Assembly (NCBI RefSeq): GCF_009712225.1
Contig: NZ_WASP01000017.1
Location: 26,337 to 90,336, forward strand
From: Desulfovibrio sp.
GTDB lineage: Bacteria; Desulfobacterota; Desulfovibrionia; Desulfovibrionales; Desulfovibrionaceae
Reading direction: 5' to 3'
DNA length: 64,000 bases
Shown: positions 55,564-64,000 of the stretch, piece after piece
Position numbering within the stretch: position 1 is the stretch's first letter
Layout: every line of letters begins with the position of its first letter
The notes under the pieces: model-generated
Told to the model about the DNA's origin: nothing
Databases searched by the model: none
Seen by the model: the letters and a program-made list of their open reading frames with translations, nothing else
Position numbers and translations under genes: made by a program

Positions 55564-56453
55564 ATTTCGCCTACTACCCCGGCTGCTCTGCCAGAGGTTC
55601 ATCCAAAGATTACGAAATGTCCACCCAGGCTGTGTGCAAAGCCCTGGACATGAGGCTTGTGGATATTCCCGACTGGAACTGCTGTGGCTCTACCCCGGCC
55701 CACGCGGTGGACACGGAGCTTTCGGCTGCGTTGTGCGTACGCAATCTTGATATCGCCGCCCAGCAAAAGGCCGAGGTTCTGCTGACCCCCTGCCCCAGCT
55801 GTCTTTCAAACCTGCGCCTGGCTTCCAAGCGTATGGAAAACCCCGCATTCCGCAGCCGCGTTGACGAACTGCTCGACGGCCCTTCGGCCAAACAGTTTCC
55901 GCCTGTCACCTCCGTCATGCAGGGCATTGCCGCACAGATGGATATGGGCGCTATTGCAGGCCGCGTACGCCAGAGCCTCAAGGGGCTCAAGCTTGTGGCC
56001 TACTACGGCTGCCTCATGAGCCGCCCGGCCGAAGTGATGAACTTCGGCGACCCCGAAAACCCCACGCTCATGGAAGAAATGATGTCGGCCTGCGGGGCGG
56101 AGATGCTTGATTTTCCGCTCAAGACAGCCTGCTGCGGCGCATCGTTCGGCATTCCCGAGCGGCCCATGACGGCCAAGAATTCGGGCCGCATCCTTGAGCT
56201 GGCCACCCGCCTTGGCGCTGACGCCGTTGTGGTGGCTTGCCCGCTCTGCCAGATGAACCTCGACCTGCGTCAGGATCAGGCCAGCGCGGCCATGGATACC
56301 AGGTTCCGCATGCCGGTGCTCTACTTTACCCAGATGATGGGCATTGCCTTTGATCTGCCCGAGGAAGAGCTGGGCCTGAACAAGCTGTGCGTGAGCCCCA
56401 ACGGCCTTATGCGCAAGCTCGACGAACTGCGCCGCGCTGAAGGAGGCAGGTAA
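55560..56453 (+). CDS. hdrB: HdrB, catalytic heterodisulfide-reductase-like subunit
   Basis: 297 residues. Two CCG-type cysteine domains are visible: PDWNCCGST with TPCPSCLSN, and KTACCGASFG with ACPLCQMN. These bind the noncubane 4Fe-4S clusters that split a disulfide in methanogens. In Desulfovibrio the physiological disulfide is not coenzyme M/B; the small protein DsrC has been proposed. Overlaps hdrC and hdrA. Confidence 0.95.
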   Translation: MNFAYYPGCSARGSSKDYEMSTQAVCKALDMRLVDIPDWNCCGSTPAHAVDTELSAALCVRNLDIAAQQKAEVLLTPCPSCLSNLRLASKRMENPAFRSRVDELLDGPSAKQFPPVTSVMQGIAAQMDMGAIAGRVRQSLKGLKLVAYYGCLMSRPAEVMNFGDPENPTLMEEMMSACGAEMLDFPLKTACCGASFGIPERPMTAKNSGRILELATRLGADAVVVACPLCQMNLDLRQDQASAAMDTRFRMPVLYFTQMMGIAFDLPEEELGLNKLCVSPNGLMRKLDELRRAEGGR

Positions 56454-58414
56454 TGAGAATAGGCGTCTTTATCTGCCACTGCGGCAGCAATATCGCCGGT
56501 ACTGTCGACTGCGCCCAGGTGGCGGCCATTGCCCGCACCTATCCTGACGTGGTCTATGCCGACGACCCCATGTACACCTGTGCCGAACCGGGCCAGGCGG
56601 CCATTGAAGCAGCAATCCACGAGCACAAGCTCGACGGCGTGGTTGTGGCCTCCTGCTCGCCGCGCATGCACGAGCCCACCTTCCGCCGCACGGTGGAACG
56701 CGCGGGGCTCAACCGCTACATGCTTGAAATGGCCAATATCCGCGAGCACGTTTCGTGGATTGGCAAGGATATGGAAGCCAACACCAACAAGGCCGCCGAA
56801 CTGGTGCGCCTGGCGGTGGAAAAGCTGCGCAACAACAAGCCCCTCATGGCCAAGAGCTTTGACGTCAACAAGCGCGTGCTGGTCATTGGCGGCGGCGTTG
56901 CGGGCATTCAGGCGGCGCTTGACTGCGCCGACGGCGGCGTGCCCGTTGTGTTGGTGGAACGCGATGCCACCATCGGCGGCAAAATGGCCAAGCTGGACAA
57001 GACCTTCCCCACCGTCGACTGCTCGGCCTGTATTCTCGGCCCCAAGATGGTGGACGTGGCCCAGCACTCCAACATCACGCTTTACGCCTATTCCGAAGTG
57101 GAAGACATTTCGGGCTATGTGGGCAACTTTACGGTCAAGATCCGCAAGCGCACCACTTACGTGGACTGGAACCTGTGCACAGGTTGCGGTGCCTGCACCG
57201 AAAAGTGCCCGGCCAAGAAAACGCCCGACACCTTCAATGAGCTGACGGGCAACACCACGGCCATCACCATCGCCTTTCCTCAGGCCATTCCCAAGAAGGC
57301 CGTCATTAATCCGCAATTCTGCCGCCAGCTTCTCAAGGGCAAGTGCGGCGTGTGTGCCAAGGTGTGCCCCACCGGGGCCATCAAGTACGACATGGAAGAT
57401 GAGATCATCACCGAAGAAGTGGGCAGCATTGTTGCCGCCACCGGTTACGACCTCATGGACTGGACCGTGTACAAGGAATACGGCGGCGGTGCCTACCCTG
57501 ACGTTATCACCTCCCTGCAGTACGAGCGTCTGCTCTCCGCATCCGGCCCCACGGGCGGCCATGTGAAGCGCCCCTCTGACGGCAGGGAGCCCAAGAACAT
57601 CGTCTTTGTGCAGTGCGTTGGCTCGCGCGACAAATCCGTGGGCCGTCCCTACTGCTCCGGCTTCTGCTGCATGTACACGGCCAAGCAGGCCATTCTGACC
57701 AAGGATCACATCCCCGATTCGCACTCCTTTGTCTTTTACATGGACATCCGCGCTCCCGGGAAGATGTACGACGAGTTTACCCGCCGCGCCATGGAAGAAT
57801 ACGGCACGGAATACATCCGTGGCCGCGTGTCGCAGATTTACCCCGACGGTAACGGCCAGATGACGGTCATGGGCGTGGATACCCTGCTGGGCCAGCCTGT
57901 GGAGATCAAGGCCGACCTCGTGGTGCTTGCCGTGGGCGTCGAGGCCAGCAAGGGTTCGCCCCAGCTGGCAGAAAAGCTGCGCATTTCTTACGACAGCTAC
58001 GGCTTTTTCATGGAAAGCCACGTCAAGCTCAAACCTGTGGAAACCAATACCGCCGGTGTGTATCTGGCGGGCGTGTGCCAGGGGGTCAAGGATATTCCCG
58101 CCTCTGTGGCCCAGGGTTCCGCTGCTGCGGCCAAGGTGCTTTCGCTCTTCGCCAAGGACAAGCTTGAAAGCGACCCGCAGATCGCCCAGGTGGATATCCG
58201 CCGCTGCGTCAACTGCGGCAAGTGCATACGCTGCTGCCCCTTTGGCGCCATCAAGGAAGTGGAAATCCGGGGCGAGGGCAAGGCGCAGGTTATTGAAACT
58301 GTCTGCCAGGGCTGCGGTCTGTGCACGTCCACCTGTCCGCAGGGGGCCATCCAGCTTTCACACGCTACCGACAACCAGATCCTTGCGGAGGTAAACGCCT
58401 TATGCCAGTGCTGA
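56453..58414 (+). CDS. hdrA: HdrA, flavin-containing electron-bifurcating-type subunit
   Basis: 653 residues. It begins IGVFICHCGSNIAGTVD and has the FAD motif VLVIGGGVAGIQAALD. Four ferredoxin-type regions are visible: CTGCGACTEKCP, a CGVCAKVCP, CVNCGKCIRCCP and CQGCGLCTSTCP. VQCVGSRDK and YCSGFCCMYTAKQ are the HdrA-specific segment. The start overlaps the hdrB stop by one base, and the end overlaps the flxDC start by 13 bases. Confidence 0.96.
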   Translation: MRIGVFICHCGSNIAGTVDCAQVAAIARTYPDVVYADDPMYTCAEPGQAAIEAAIHEHKLDGVVVASCSPRMHEPTFRRTVERAGLNRYMLEMANIREHVSWIGKDMEANTNKAAELVRLAVEKLRNNKPLMAKSFDVNKRVLVIGGGVAGIQAALDCADGGVPVVLVERDATIGGKMAKLDKTFPTVDCSACILGPKMVDVAQHSNITLYAYSEVEDISGYVGNFTVKIRKRTTYVDWNLCTGCGACTEKCPAKKTPDTFNELTGNTTAITIAFPQAIPKKAVINPQFCRQLLKGKCGVCAKVCPTGAIKYDMEDEIITEEVGSIVAATGYDLMDWTVYKEYGGGAYPDVITSLQYERLLSASGPTGGHVKRPSDGREPKNIVFVQCVGSRDKSVGRPYCSGFCCMYTAKQAILTKDHIPDSHSFVFYMDIRAPGKMYDEFTRRAMEEYGTEYIRGRVSQIYPDGNGQMTVMGVDTLLGQPVEIKADLVVLAVGVEASKGSPQLAEKLRISYDSYGFFMESHVKLKPVETNTAGVYLAGVCQGVKDIPASVAQGSAAAAKVLSLFAKDKLESDPQIAQVDIRRCVNCGKCIRCCPFGAIKEVEIRGEGKAQVIETVCQGCGLCTSTCPQGAIQLSHATDNQILAEVNALCQC

Positions 58415-59850
58415 ACGGCAAAGAACTTAGAATTGTAGGTTTTCTCTGCAACTGGTGTTCGTATGGCGGTGCGGATACGGCCGGTGTGGCCCGCGCCACC
58501 CAGCCCACCGACCTGCGCATCATCCGGGTGCCATGCTCGGGCCGCATTGACCCCCTGTTCATCGTCAAGGCGCTGCTCAACGGCGCGGACGGCGTGCTGG
58601 TTTCCGGCTGCCACCCGCGCGACTGCCACTATGCCGCGGGCAACTTTTACGCCCGCCGCCGCCTTGAGGTACTCAAGCAGTTCCTGCCCGTGCTGGGCAT
58701 TGACGAACGCCGCTTTGAATACACCTGGGTTTCGGCATCCGAAGGCCAGCGCTGGCAGCAGGTGGTTACGGTCTTTACCGACCGCATCCACAAGCTCGGC
58801 CCCGCGCCCAAGCTCGAAGACCCGGAACCGCTGCTCAAAATCGCCGACATGGCGCTGACCTCGCTGCGTTCCCTCGGCACAGGGCAAAACGCCGCCCTTG
58901 TCGAGCTCAAGGAAGCCATCAAGGCCAAACTGCCCGAGCTCGACTGTGTGCTGGGCTGGCAGCAGGGCTACGACGAGGCCCATACCGTGCCCCTGTTCAT
59001 GAAGACTCCCAAGGACGTGGACAAGCTGGTATGGGGGCCCTTCAACGTCAACAATCCCGCTGTGTACCTGCCCTCGTTCAAGGGCAAGAAGGTGGGCATT
59101 GTGGTCAAGGGCTGCGACTCGCGCTCGGTGGTCGAACTGCTGCAGGAAAACCTGATCCGCCGCGAAGACGTGACCATCTTTGCCCTGCCCTGCGAGGGCA
59201 CGCTGGACATGGCCCGCGTCAACCAGGATATGGGCCGTTACACCAAGATCGACAGCGTGAGCTACGACGAGGCCGGTGTTACCATCACCGCCGACGGCAA
59301 GGCCCACCGCTTCTGCATGACAGAATACGCCCAGGGCAAATGCTACGGTTGCACCACGCCATCGGCGGTGCTTTCCGACACCCTGCTGGGCCAGCCCGTC
59401 AAGGTGGACGGCGCGGCGGGTACCCCGCCGGAGCTGGCCCTGCTCGATTCCATGACCCTGGACGAACGGCTTGCCTTCTGGCGCGGCCAGATGGACCGCT
59501 GCCTGCGCTGCTACGCCTGCCGCAACGCCTGCCCCATGTGTGTATGCCGCGACTACTGCGTGTCAGACAGCCGCGACCCGCACTGGATGACGCAGGAAGA
59601 CACGGCCAAGGAAAAACTCTTCTTCCAGACCATTCACGCCATGCATCTGGCTGGCCGCTGCACCGGCTGCGGCGAATGCCAGCGCGCCTGCCCCGTGGGC
59701 ATTCCCATCCTGGCCCTGCGCCAGCAGATTGCCCGCGCGGTGGCCCAGCTTTTTGACGGCTACCAGCCCGGCCTCAACCCGGACGACGTGCCGCCCCTGC
59801 TGGGCTATGAAGTGGTTGAAAAGAACATTCACGAGAGGGACTGGAAATGA
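58402..59850 (+). CDS. FlxD-FlxC fusion (MvhD-like plus F420-hydrogenase-beta-like)
   Basis: 482 residues. Residues about 1-140 are MvhD-like (GFLCNWCSYGGADTAG, RVPCSGRID, SGCHPRDCHY), which bind the 2Fe-2S link to HdrA. Residues about 150-350 resemble the F420-reducing hydrogenase beta / FlxC region (KGCDSRSVVELLQENLI). The end has two 4Fe-4S motifs (CLRCYACRNACPMC and CTGCGECQRACP). In D. vulgaris FlxC and FlxD are separate proteins. GGAGG, ten bases upstream, supports the ATG at 58402. Confidence 0.88.
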   Translation: MPVLNGKELRIVGFLCNWCSYGGADTAGVARATQPTDLRIIRVPCSGRIDPLFIVKALLNGADGVLVSGCHPRDCHYAAGNFYARRRLEVLKQFLPVLGIDERRFEYTWVSASEGQRWQQVVTVFTDRIHKLGPAPKLEDPEPLLKIADMALTSLRSLGTGQNAALVELKEAIKAKLPELDCVLGWQQGYDEAHTVPLFMKTPKDVDKLVWGPFNVNNPAVYLPSFKGKKVGIVVKGCDSRSVVELLQENLIRREDVTIFALPCEGTLDMARVNQDMGRYTKIDSVSYDEAGVTITADGKAHRFCMTEYAQGKCYGCTTPSAVLSDTLLGQPVKVDGAAGTPPELALLDSMTLDERLAFWRGQMDRCLRCYACRNACPMCVCRDYCVSDSRDPHWMTQEDTAKEKLFFQTIHAMHLAGRCTGCGECQRACPVGIPILALRQQIARAVAQLFDGYQPGLNPDDVPPLLGYEVVEKNIHERDWK

Positions 59851-60932
59851 GCACGATACGCTTTGTAACACCCGACGGATTGCCCGCGTTTCTTGCCCAC
59901 CTCTCGCAGAATGGCCGCCGCGTGCTGGTGCCGGTAGAAAAGCCCGCCAACAAGCGCTCTGTGGTTTTTGAACCTTGGCAGGAAGGCAAGCCCTTTACCA
60001 TGGAAAAGGCCACCGTGCCCGCCAAGGAGGCCGTGCTGCCCCAATGCGAAACTCTGGTGCGCTACAAAAAAACCAAGGACCCGGATAACCTCGAGCGCGT
60101 CACCATGAGTCTGGACGACAAGCCCGAGGCCCAGCCCACCGTGGTTTTTGCCTGCCGTCCCTGCGATGCGCGCGGCTATGCCGTGCTTGACCGTCCCTAC
60201 CTCAAGGGCCCCTACGCCGACCCCTACTACAAGGCCCGGCGCGAGCAGCTTGCGGTGGTTACGCTCACCTGCGGCAGCGGCTGCAACACCTGCTTCTGCC
60301 ACTGGGTTGGCGGCGGCCCCACCTCGCCCGAAGGCTCGGACGTGCTCATGACCGAGATCGAGGGCGGCTATGTGCTGCAGGCCATCACCCCCAAGGGTGA
60401 GGAACTGCTGGCCAATTCTTCGCTTGCCGAAGGGGCCGAGCTGTTCCACAAGGCCGAGGCGGCGCGCAAGGAGGCCTGGGCCAGCCTTGTGCCTGCTCCC
60501 AATATCAAGAGCGCACCCGAAAAGGTGGCAGCCCGCTTTACCGACACGCAGTTCTGGCAGGATCAGACCGACCGCTGCATTTCCTGCGGGGCCTGCACCT
60601 ACTTTTGCCCCACCTGCTACTGCTTCACCATCACCGACGAGGGCGAAGGACTGAGCGAAAAGGGCGGACGCCGCCTGCGCAGCTGGGACAACTGCATGTC
60701 CTCGCTGTTCACGCGTGAGGCCAGCGGCCATAACCCGCGCATGCTCAAGGCATTCCGCATGCGCAACCGCGTGTCGCACAAGTACTCCACCTATCCTGAA
60801 AACTGGGGCGCGTTCTCGTGCAGCGGCTGTGGCCGATGCATCAGCAATTGCCCCGTCTGCGTGGACATCCGCGCCATCGTGCTGGCCGCCATTGACGACG
60901 GTACCGATGACAAAAAGTCCACGGACAAGTAG
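59847..60932 (+). CDS. flxB: FlxB, iron-sulfur electron-transfer subunit
   Basis: 361 residues, related to AsrA/HydB-type proteins. An N-terminal part has VVFACRPCDARG and TLTCGSGCNTCFCHW. Two C-terminal 4Fe-4S motifs are CISCGACTYFCPTC and CSGCGRCISNCPVC. It connects FlxA (NADH side) to FlxDC. The start overlaps the flxDC stop (ATGA). Confidence 0.9.
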   Translation: MSTIRFVTPDGLPAFLAHLSQNGRRVLVPVEKPANKRSVVFEPWQEGKPFTMEKATVPAKEAVLPQCETLVRYKKTKDPDNLERVTMSLDDKPEAQPTVVFACRPCDARGYAVLDRPYLKGPYADPYYKARREQLAVVTLTCGSGCNTCFCHWVGGGPTSPEGSDVLMTEIEGGYVLQAITPKGEELLANSSLAEGAELFHKAEAARKEAWASLVPAPNIKSAPEKVAARFTDTQFWQDQTDRCISCGACTYFCPTCYCFTITDEGEGLSEKGGRRLRSWDNCMSSLFTREASGHNPRMLKAFRMRNRVSHKYSTYPENWGAFSCSGCGRCISNCPVCVDIRAIVLAAIDDGTDDKKSTDK

Positions 60933-60940
60933 GAGCAGAC

Positions 60941-61966
60941 ATGGCCACCAAAAAAACTACCGGCAAAGCTACAACTTCCAAGGCTGCGCCTGAAAAGAAA
61001 GCCGCCCCCGCCCAAGCTGCAGCAGAAGCGGTTGTGGATACCAAGCCCGTAACCGCTGCCAAACCCGCCGCCAAGCCGGGCCTCAAGCCCTCGGCCGACG
61101 GCGGCATGCTGCGCGAAATAACCGCCCGCCCCATGATGCAGGGCAACCCCTACCTGCCCATGGCCGCCACCGTGGCCGAAGTGATTCAGGAAACGGGCAA
61201 CATCAAGACCCTGCGCGTGGTGCTGGACGATGAAGAAGCCATGAAGTCCTTTACCTACGAGCCCGGCCAGGTGGGCCAGCTCTCGGTATTCGGCGCTGGT
61301 GAATCCACCTTTGTAATCAACTCGCCGCCGTCGCAGAAGAACTATCTTCAGTTCTCCGTGATGCAGGCGGGCGAGGTTACCTCGGCCATCCACCGGCTGT
61401 CGCCTGGCGACAAGGTGGGCGTGCGCGCCCCCCTGGGCAACCACTTTCCCTACGCCGACTGGAAGGGCAAGGACATCTTCTTTGTGGGCGGCGGCATCGG
61501 CATGGCACCCATACGCACCATCATGCTGCACGTGCTGGAACACCGCGCCGACTTTGGCAAGGTGAGCCTGCTCTACGGCGCACGCTCCCCGCGCGACATG
61601 GCCTTCAGCTATGAAACGGAAGACTGGCTGCGCCGCGACGATCTGGACTGCACCCTGTGCATCGACGCCCCCTTTGACGGCTGGCCGCACAAGGTGGGCC
61701 TGATCCCCAACGTGCTGCTGGAACTGAACCCCGACCCCAAAAACTGTGTGGCCGTGCTCTGCGGCCCGCCCATCATGATCAAGTTTACGGTGCAGGCCCT
61801 GCAAAAGCTCAACTTTGCGCCTGAAAACATCGTGACCACGCTTGAAAAACGCATGAAGTGCGGCGTCGGCATCTGTGGCCGCTGCAATATCGGCGGGCGC
61901 TACGTGTGCGTGGACGGCCCCGTATTCACATGGCAGGAATTGCAGGATCTGCCGCCCGAACTGTAA
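60941..61966 (+). CDS. flxA: FlxA, FAD/NAD(P)-binding oxidoreductase subunit
   Basis: 341 residues. A Lys/Ala-rich flexible leader (about 1-55) precedes a ferredoxin-reductase-type FAD domain (YEPGQVGQLSVFG) and NAD domain (FVGGGIGMAPIRTIML), with the C-terminal 2Fe-2S cysteine cluster CGVGICGRCNIGGRYVC typical of PyrK-like proteins. It is the NADH-oxidising entry of the Flx-Hdr complex. AGGAG precedes the ATG, nine bases after flxB. Last gene of the operon; a terminator follows. Confidence 0.93.
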   Translation: MATKKTTGKATTSKAAPEKKAAPAQAAAEAVVDTKPVTAAKPAAKPGLKPSADGGMLREITARPMMQGNPYLPMAATVAEVIQETGNIKTLRVVLDDEEAMKSFTYEPGQVGQLSVFGAGESTFVINSPPSQKNYLQFSVMQAGEVTSAIHRLSPGDKVGVRAPLGNHFPYADWKGKDIFFVGGGIGMAPIRTIMLHVLEHRADFGKVSLLYGARSPRDMAFSYETEDWLRRDDLDCTLCIDAPFDGWPHKVGLIPNVLLELNPDPKNCVAVLCGPPIMIKFTVQALQKLNFAPENIVTTLEKRMKCGVGICGRCNIGGRYVCVDGPVFTWQELQDLPPEL

Positions 61967-61997
61967 CGGCGTGCGGCATACCGCATAATGCTCATAC

Positions 61998-62045
61998 GGG
62001 GGCTTCCGTGCTTGCCAGTGGCAGCAGGAAGCCCCCGCTGTTTTT
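61998..62045 (+). terminator. Terminator after the hdr-flx operon
   Basis: GGGGGCTTCC pairs with GGAAGCCCCC over a 19-base loop, then CGCTGTTTTT. Confidence 0.85.
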
Positions 62046-62206
62046 ACCTGCACGGTTTGCCCACCGCCTCGCCCACCTCGAGTTCCCTGTTCAAACGGTT
62101 TCAGCCAGCAGCACTGGCGCAGGTTGCCCTGAGGCGCAAAAACGGCAGTTGACAGGGACGCCTGTGTGGGTCAAGGAAGTACAACACTTTCTTCAAGGGA
62201 GTATTC

Positions 62207-62746
62207 ATGAAAAAGCTGCTTATTCTCGGTTGCCTGATGCTTGGACTGCCTGTGGCTGTTCAGGCTGGTAACGACAAGATCGATCCTTCCATTTACATCT
62301 GCGCCGAGCTCATCACCCAGCCCATGACCGACGGCGGCCAGCCGCCCATCTTTGAAGGCCTGCAAATTGACGGTTATGTGAGCGCCAAGATGGGCAATCC
62401 CATTGCCGACCCTGAAACTCTCGCCCCCATGCTGGGTCAGGTATACGCGGCCTGCCAGGTTGACCCCTCCAAGAAAGTCGCCACTGTGTGGCAGGAAGCC
62501 CGCAAGACCTTTCCTGTGGATACCCAGAGCACCTGGCGTGCCGACAAAACCCTGTGCAAGGATTACACCGCCAATGCCGAAGACGGCAGCGGCTTTGTGA
62601 TCTGGCTTGACGCGTACAACCGTGGCAAAACCGGCAAACCTGCATCGGTGCTGGTCAACGATGACACGCTCAAGGCCTATCTTGACGCCTGCTCCAAAAA
62701 GCCCGACGCCCTCATGCTCGACGTGCTGGCTGAAAGCGCAAAATAG
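62207..62746 (+). CDS. Exported protein with two tandem HdeA-like units
   Basis: 179 residues. Signal peptide of about 20 residues ending VQA. The mature part reads as two HdeA-family units, each with a Cys pair: C32/C83 (starting YICAELI, with FEGLQIDGYVSA and VYAACQVDP) and C117/C162 (LCKDYTA, with FVIWLDAYNRGK and YLDACSKKP). HdeA of E. coli is a single-unit periplasmic acid-stress chaperone with one disulfide at a similar spacing. A role in periplasmic protein protection is an inference. CAAGGGAG precedes the ATG. Confidence 0.7.
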   Translation: MKKLLILGCLMLGLPVAVQAGNDKIDPSIYICAELITQPMTDGGQPPIFEGLQIDGYVSAKMGNPIADPETLAPMLGQVYAACQVDPSKKVATVWQEARKTFPVDTQSTWRADKTLCKDYTANAEDGSGFVIWLDAYNRGKTGKPASVLVNDDTLKAYLDACSKKPDALMLDVLAESAK

Positions 62747-62766
62747 TTTTTGCAGCCATAATGCAA

Positions 62767-62807
62767 ACAAGGCCGCTGATCTTCATGATCGGCGGCCTTG
62801 CTGTTTT
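62767..62807 (+). terminator. Terminator between the HdeA-like and AEC transporter genes
   Basis: CAAGGCCGCTGATC pairs with GATCGGCGGCCTTG around TTCAT, then CTGTTTTT. Confidence 0.88.
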
Positions 62808-62828
62808 TGCGCCAGGCTTTTTCGACTG

Positions 62829-63764
62829 CTAAAAAATGACCATGTAGAGCGGGATTGTGCCCATGGAAAGCAGGGTTGTGAGGCTCACCGCCTGCGCGCC
62901 AAATTCCGGGTCTGTGTGGTAGTGGGCGCTCAAGATGGCGGCCTGGGCCATCACCGGCAGTGAAGCCTGAATGATGAACACCTTGCCCATGAGCGCAGGT
63001 ACGGGGAAGAAATACAGAAAGCCGCACATGACCAGCGGCCCCAGCACCATGCGCCCCAGCACCAGCAGGGCCATGTCCTTGCTGATCTTTATGCTGCGCA
63101 GCCCCATGTCGTAGATGGAAATGCCAATAAATATCATGGCCAGCGGTGTTGTAAGGTTGCCCAGTGAGCGCGCCACGTTCTGCAAAAATTCCGGCAGTTC
63201 CACACCCAGCAGGATCAGGCCGATGCCCGTCATAAATCCCATAAGCGGCGGAGAAAACACCTGCAGCAGGCGCGTGCGCACGGGTATGCAGCACTTGCTG
63301 TCCGTAATGTCGCAGGTGATGGAGTACTGCCCCACTGTCCAGAAAAACACGGTGCTCGCGGCGTAATAGAGCAGCACGTAGGGCACCGAGGTTTCACCAA
63401 AAAGGGCCAGATTTACGGGGATACCCACAAATATGGTGTTCGAGTTGGACACGCTGGCGCAGAACAGGCCAAAGTGCTGTCGCTTGATACGCGCAAGCTT
63501 GGCAAGAACCATTGCCAGCAAAAAGGTCAGCACCACAGAGCCCAGAGGCAGCAGCGCCCCCTTGGCCAGCATGAGCAGTTCGTTGCGGTGAAACGAATGC
63601 ATGATGGTGTACATGAGAAAGGGCGGCAGAGCTATCTGCGTGATCAGCCGGGGCAGCATGATGCGCGTTTCCGCGCCAAACCAGTTGCGCGCAGCCAGCA
63701 TAAACCCCACAAAGCCCATGAGCATGAGCCCAAAAACGCCCCCCAGGGCATGCAGAAACGCCAT
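62829..63764 (-). CDS. AEC-family (auxin efflux carrier-like) transporter
   Basis: 311 residues with about ten membrane segments in two five-helix halves. Family-type text includes CASVSNSNTIFVGIPVNLALFG in the first half and LPVMAQAAILSAHYHTDPEFGAQAVSLTTL (in pieces) in the second. In bacteria such proteins move malate, other organic acids or amino acids; the substrate is not known here. It is downstream of ilvD, separated by a terminator. Confidence 0.9.
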   Translation of the reverse strand: MAFLHALGGVFGLMLMGFVGFMLAARNWFGAETRIMLPRLITQIALPPFLMYTIMHSFHRNELLMLAKGALLPLGSVVLTFLLAMVLAKLARIKRQHFGLFCASVSNSNTIFVGIPVNLALFGETSVPYVLLYYAASTVFFWTVGQYSITCDITDSKCCIPVRTRLLQVFSPPLMGFMTGIGLILLGVELPEFLQNVARSLGNLTTPLAMIFIGISIYDMGLRSIKISKDMALLVLGRMVLGPLVMCGFLYFFPVPALMGKVFIIQASLPVMAQAAILSAHYHTDPEFGAQAVSLTTLLSMGTIPLYMVIF

Positions 63765-63804
63765 GTGTTCTTTCCTCGCACCCAGCCCTCTGCCCGAGGG
63801 TCAG

Positions 63805-63850
63805 AAAACCCCCACGGGGCAGCCATCAGCTCGGGCCCGTGGGGGTTTTT
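63805..63850 (-). terminator. Terminator after ilvD
   Basis: AAAACCCCCACGGG pairs with CCCGTGGGGGTTTT across a loop of about 15 bases. A and T flanks make it usable on either strand. Confidence 0.9.
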
Positions 63851-63871
63851 AATCATTTGTTGCCGATATTC

Positions 63872-64000
63872 TTAAATGTCCTTGTAACGTCCGCCGTTGG
63901 CCGCCGAGCTGACCAGGTAGGCATAGCGCCGCAGCACCGGGTAGGGGCAGTCTTTCTTGGGCACCACAAGGGCAGCGCGGCGCTTCTCAAGCTCCGCTTC
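63872..64000 (-). CDS. ilvD: Dihydroxy-acid dehydratase, C-terminal end (partial)
   Basis: The last 42 residues of a gene that runs off the window. They read ELEKRRAALVVPKKDCPYPV in the first half, then LRRYAYLVSSAANGG and a final RYKDI. The ELEKRRAAW-like motif followed by a LxKYAxLVSSAxxGA-type end is characteristic of IlvD of branched-chain amino acid synthesis. The stop is TAA at 63872-63874. Confidence 0.85.
   Translation of the reverse strand, partial: EAELEKRRAALVVPKKDCPYPVLRRYAYLVSSAANGGRYKDI

Noticed and set aside
56321..58021. Minus-strand frame (566 codons) opposite hdrA
   Set aside because: Shadow of hdrA in a high-GC region.

Overview
The window is from the chromosome of a sulfate-reducing bacterium of the Desulfovibrio group (Desulfobacterota, formerly Deltaproteobacteria). 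The evidence is the gene content: aprBA with qmoABC and the adjacent qmoD, an HdrABC-Flx NADH/heterodisulfide-reductase-type operon, the siroheme-dependent alternative heme pathway (ahb), a flagellar hook gene behind a sigma-54-type promoter, and several chemoreceptors. GC is high inside genes and drops in the leaders of the chemoreceptor genes. I see no insertion sequence, prophage, CRISPR array or rRNA.

Layout. 0-7 kb: alaS, then ahbC, hemB, ahbD and an AhbA-like siroheme decarboxylase subunit, which is most of the siroheme-to-heme route. 7-17 kb: housekeeping and envelope genes (SAM methyltransferase, D,D-carboxypeptidase, YifB/ComM ATPase, signal peptidase I, purine permease, MarC protein, EpsC-type serine acetyltransferase overlapping a tiny lipoprotein gene), a YjfB-like small motility protein behind a sigma-28-like promoter, and a 2-hydroxyacid dehydrogenase. 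17-26 kb: two chemoreceptors with an identical 109-residue signalling core, then an EvgS/BvgS-like hybrid kinase. 26-39 kb: YibE/F transporter, alkaline phosphatase, tRNA-Phe, ClC transporter, an atypical PaaK-like ligase, a third chemoreceptor, an EF-hand protein, YgiQ and SlyX.

38.5-47 kb, minus strand: aprBA-qmoABC-qmoD, the adenylylsulfate reductase and its membrane electron donor. aprBA has a good promoter overlapped by a Rex-like palindrome, and a terminator-like hairpin separates aprA from qmoA. 47-54.9 kb: an EPSP-synthase-like protein fused to a chorismate-mutase-like helix, a PEBP-like lipoprotein, an aminotransferase, a rhodanese, flgE, aroE and aroQ. 55-62 kb: hdrC-hdrB-hdrA-flxDC(fused)-flxB-flxA, with overlapping or nearly touching genes. 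62-64 kb: a secreted protein made of two HdeA-like units, an AEC transporter, and the C-terminal end of ilvD at the edge.

Together the genes describe an anaerobe that respires sulfate (AprBA/Qmo), makes heme for its cytochromes from siroheme (Ahb), links NADH to ferredoxin or thiol electron carriers (Flx-Hdr), and is motile and chemotactic. The most unusual items are the degenerate CM-EPSPS fusion, the tandem HdeA-like protein, the FlxD-FlxC fusion, the His-Pro-rich AhbD N-terminus, the PaaK-like enzyme without a recognisable P-loop, and the control signals around apr/qmo and flgE. All family assignments come from reading motifs; no database search was run.
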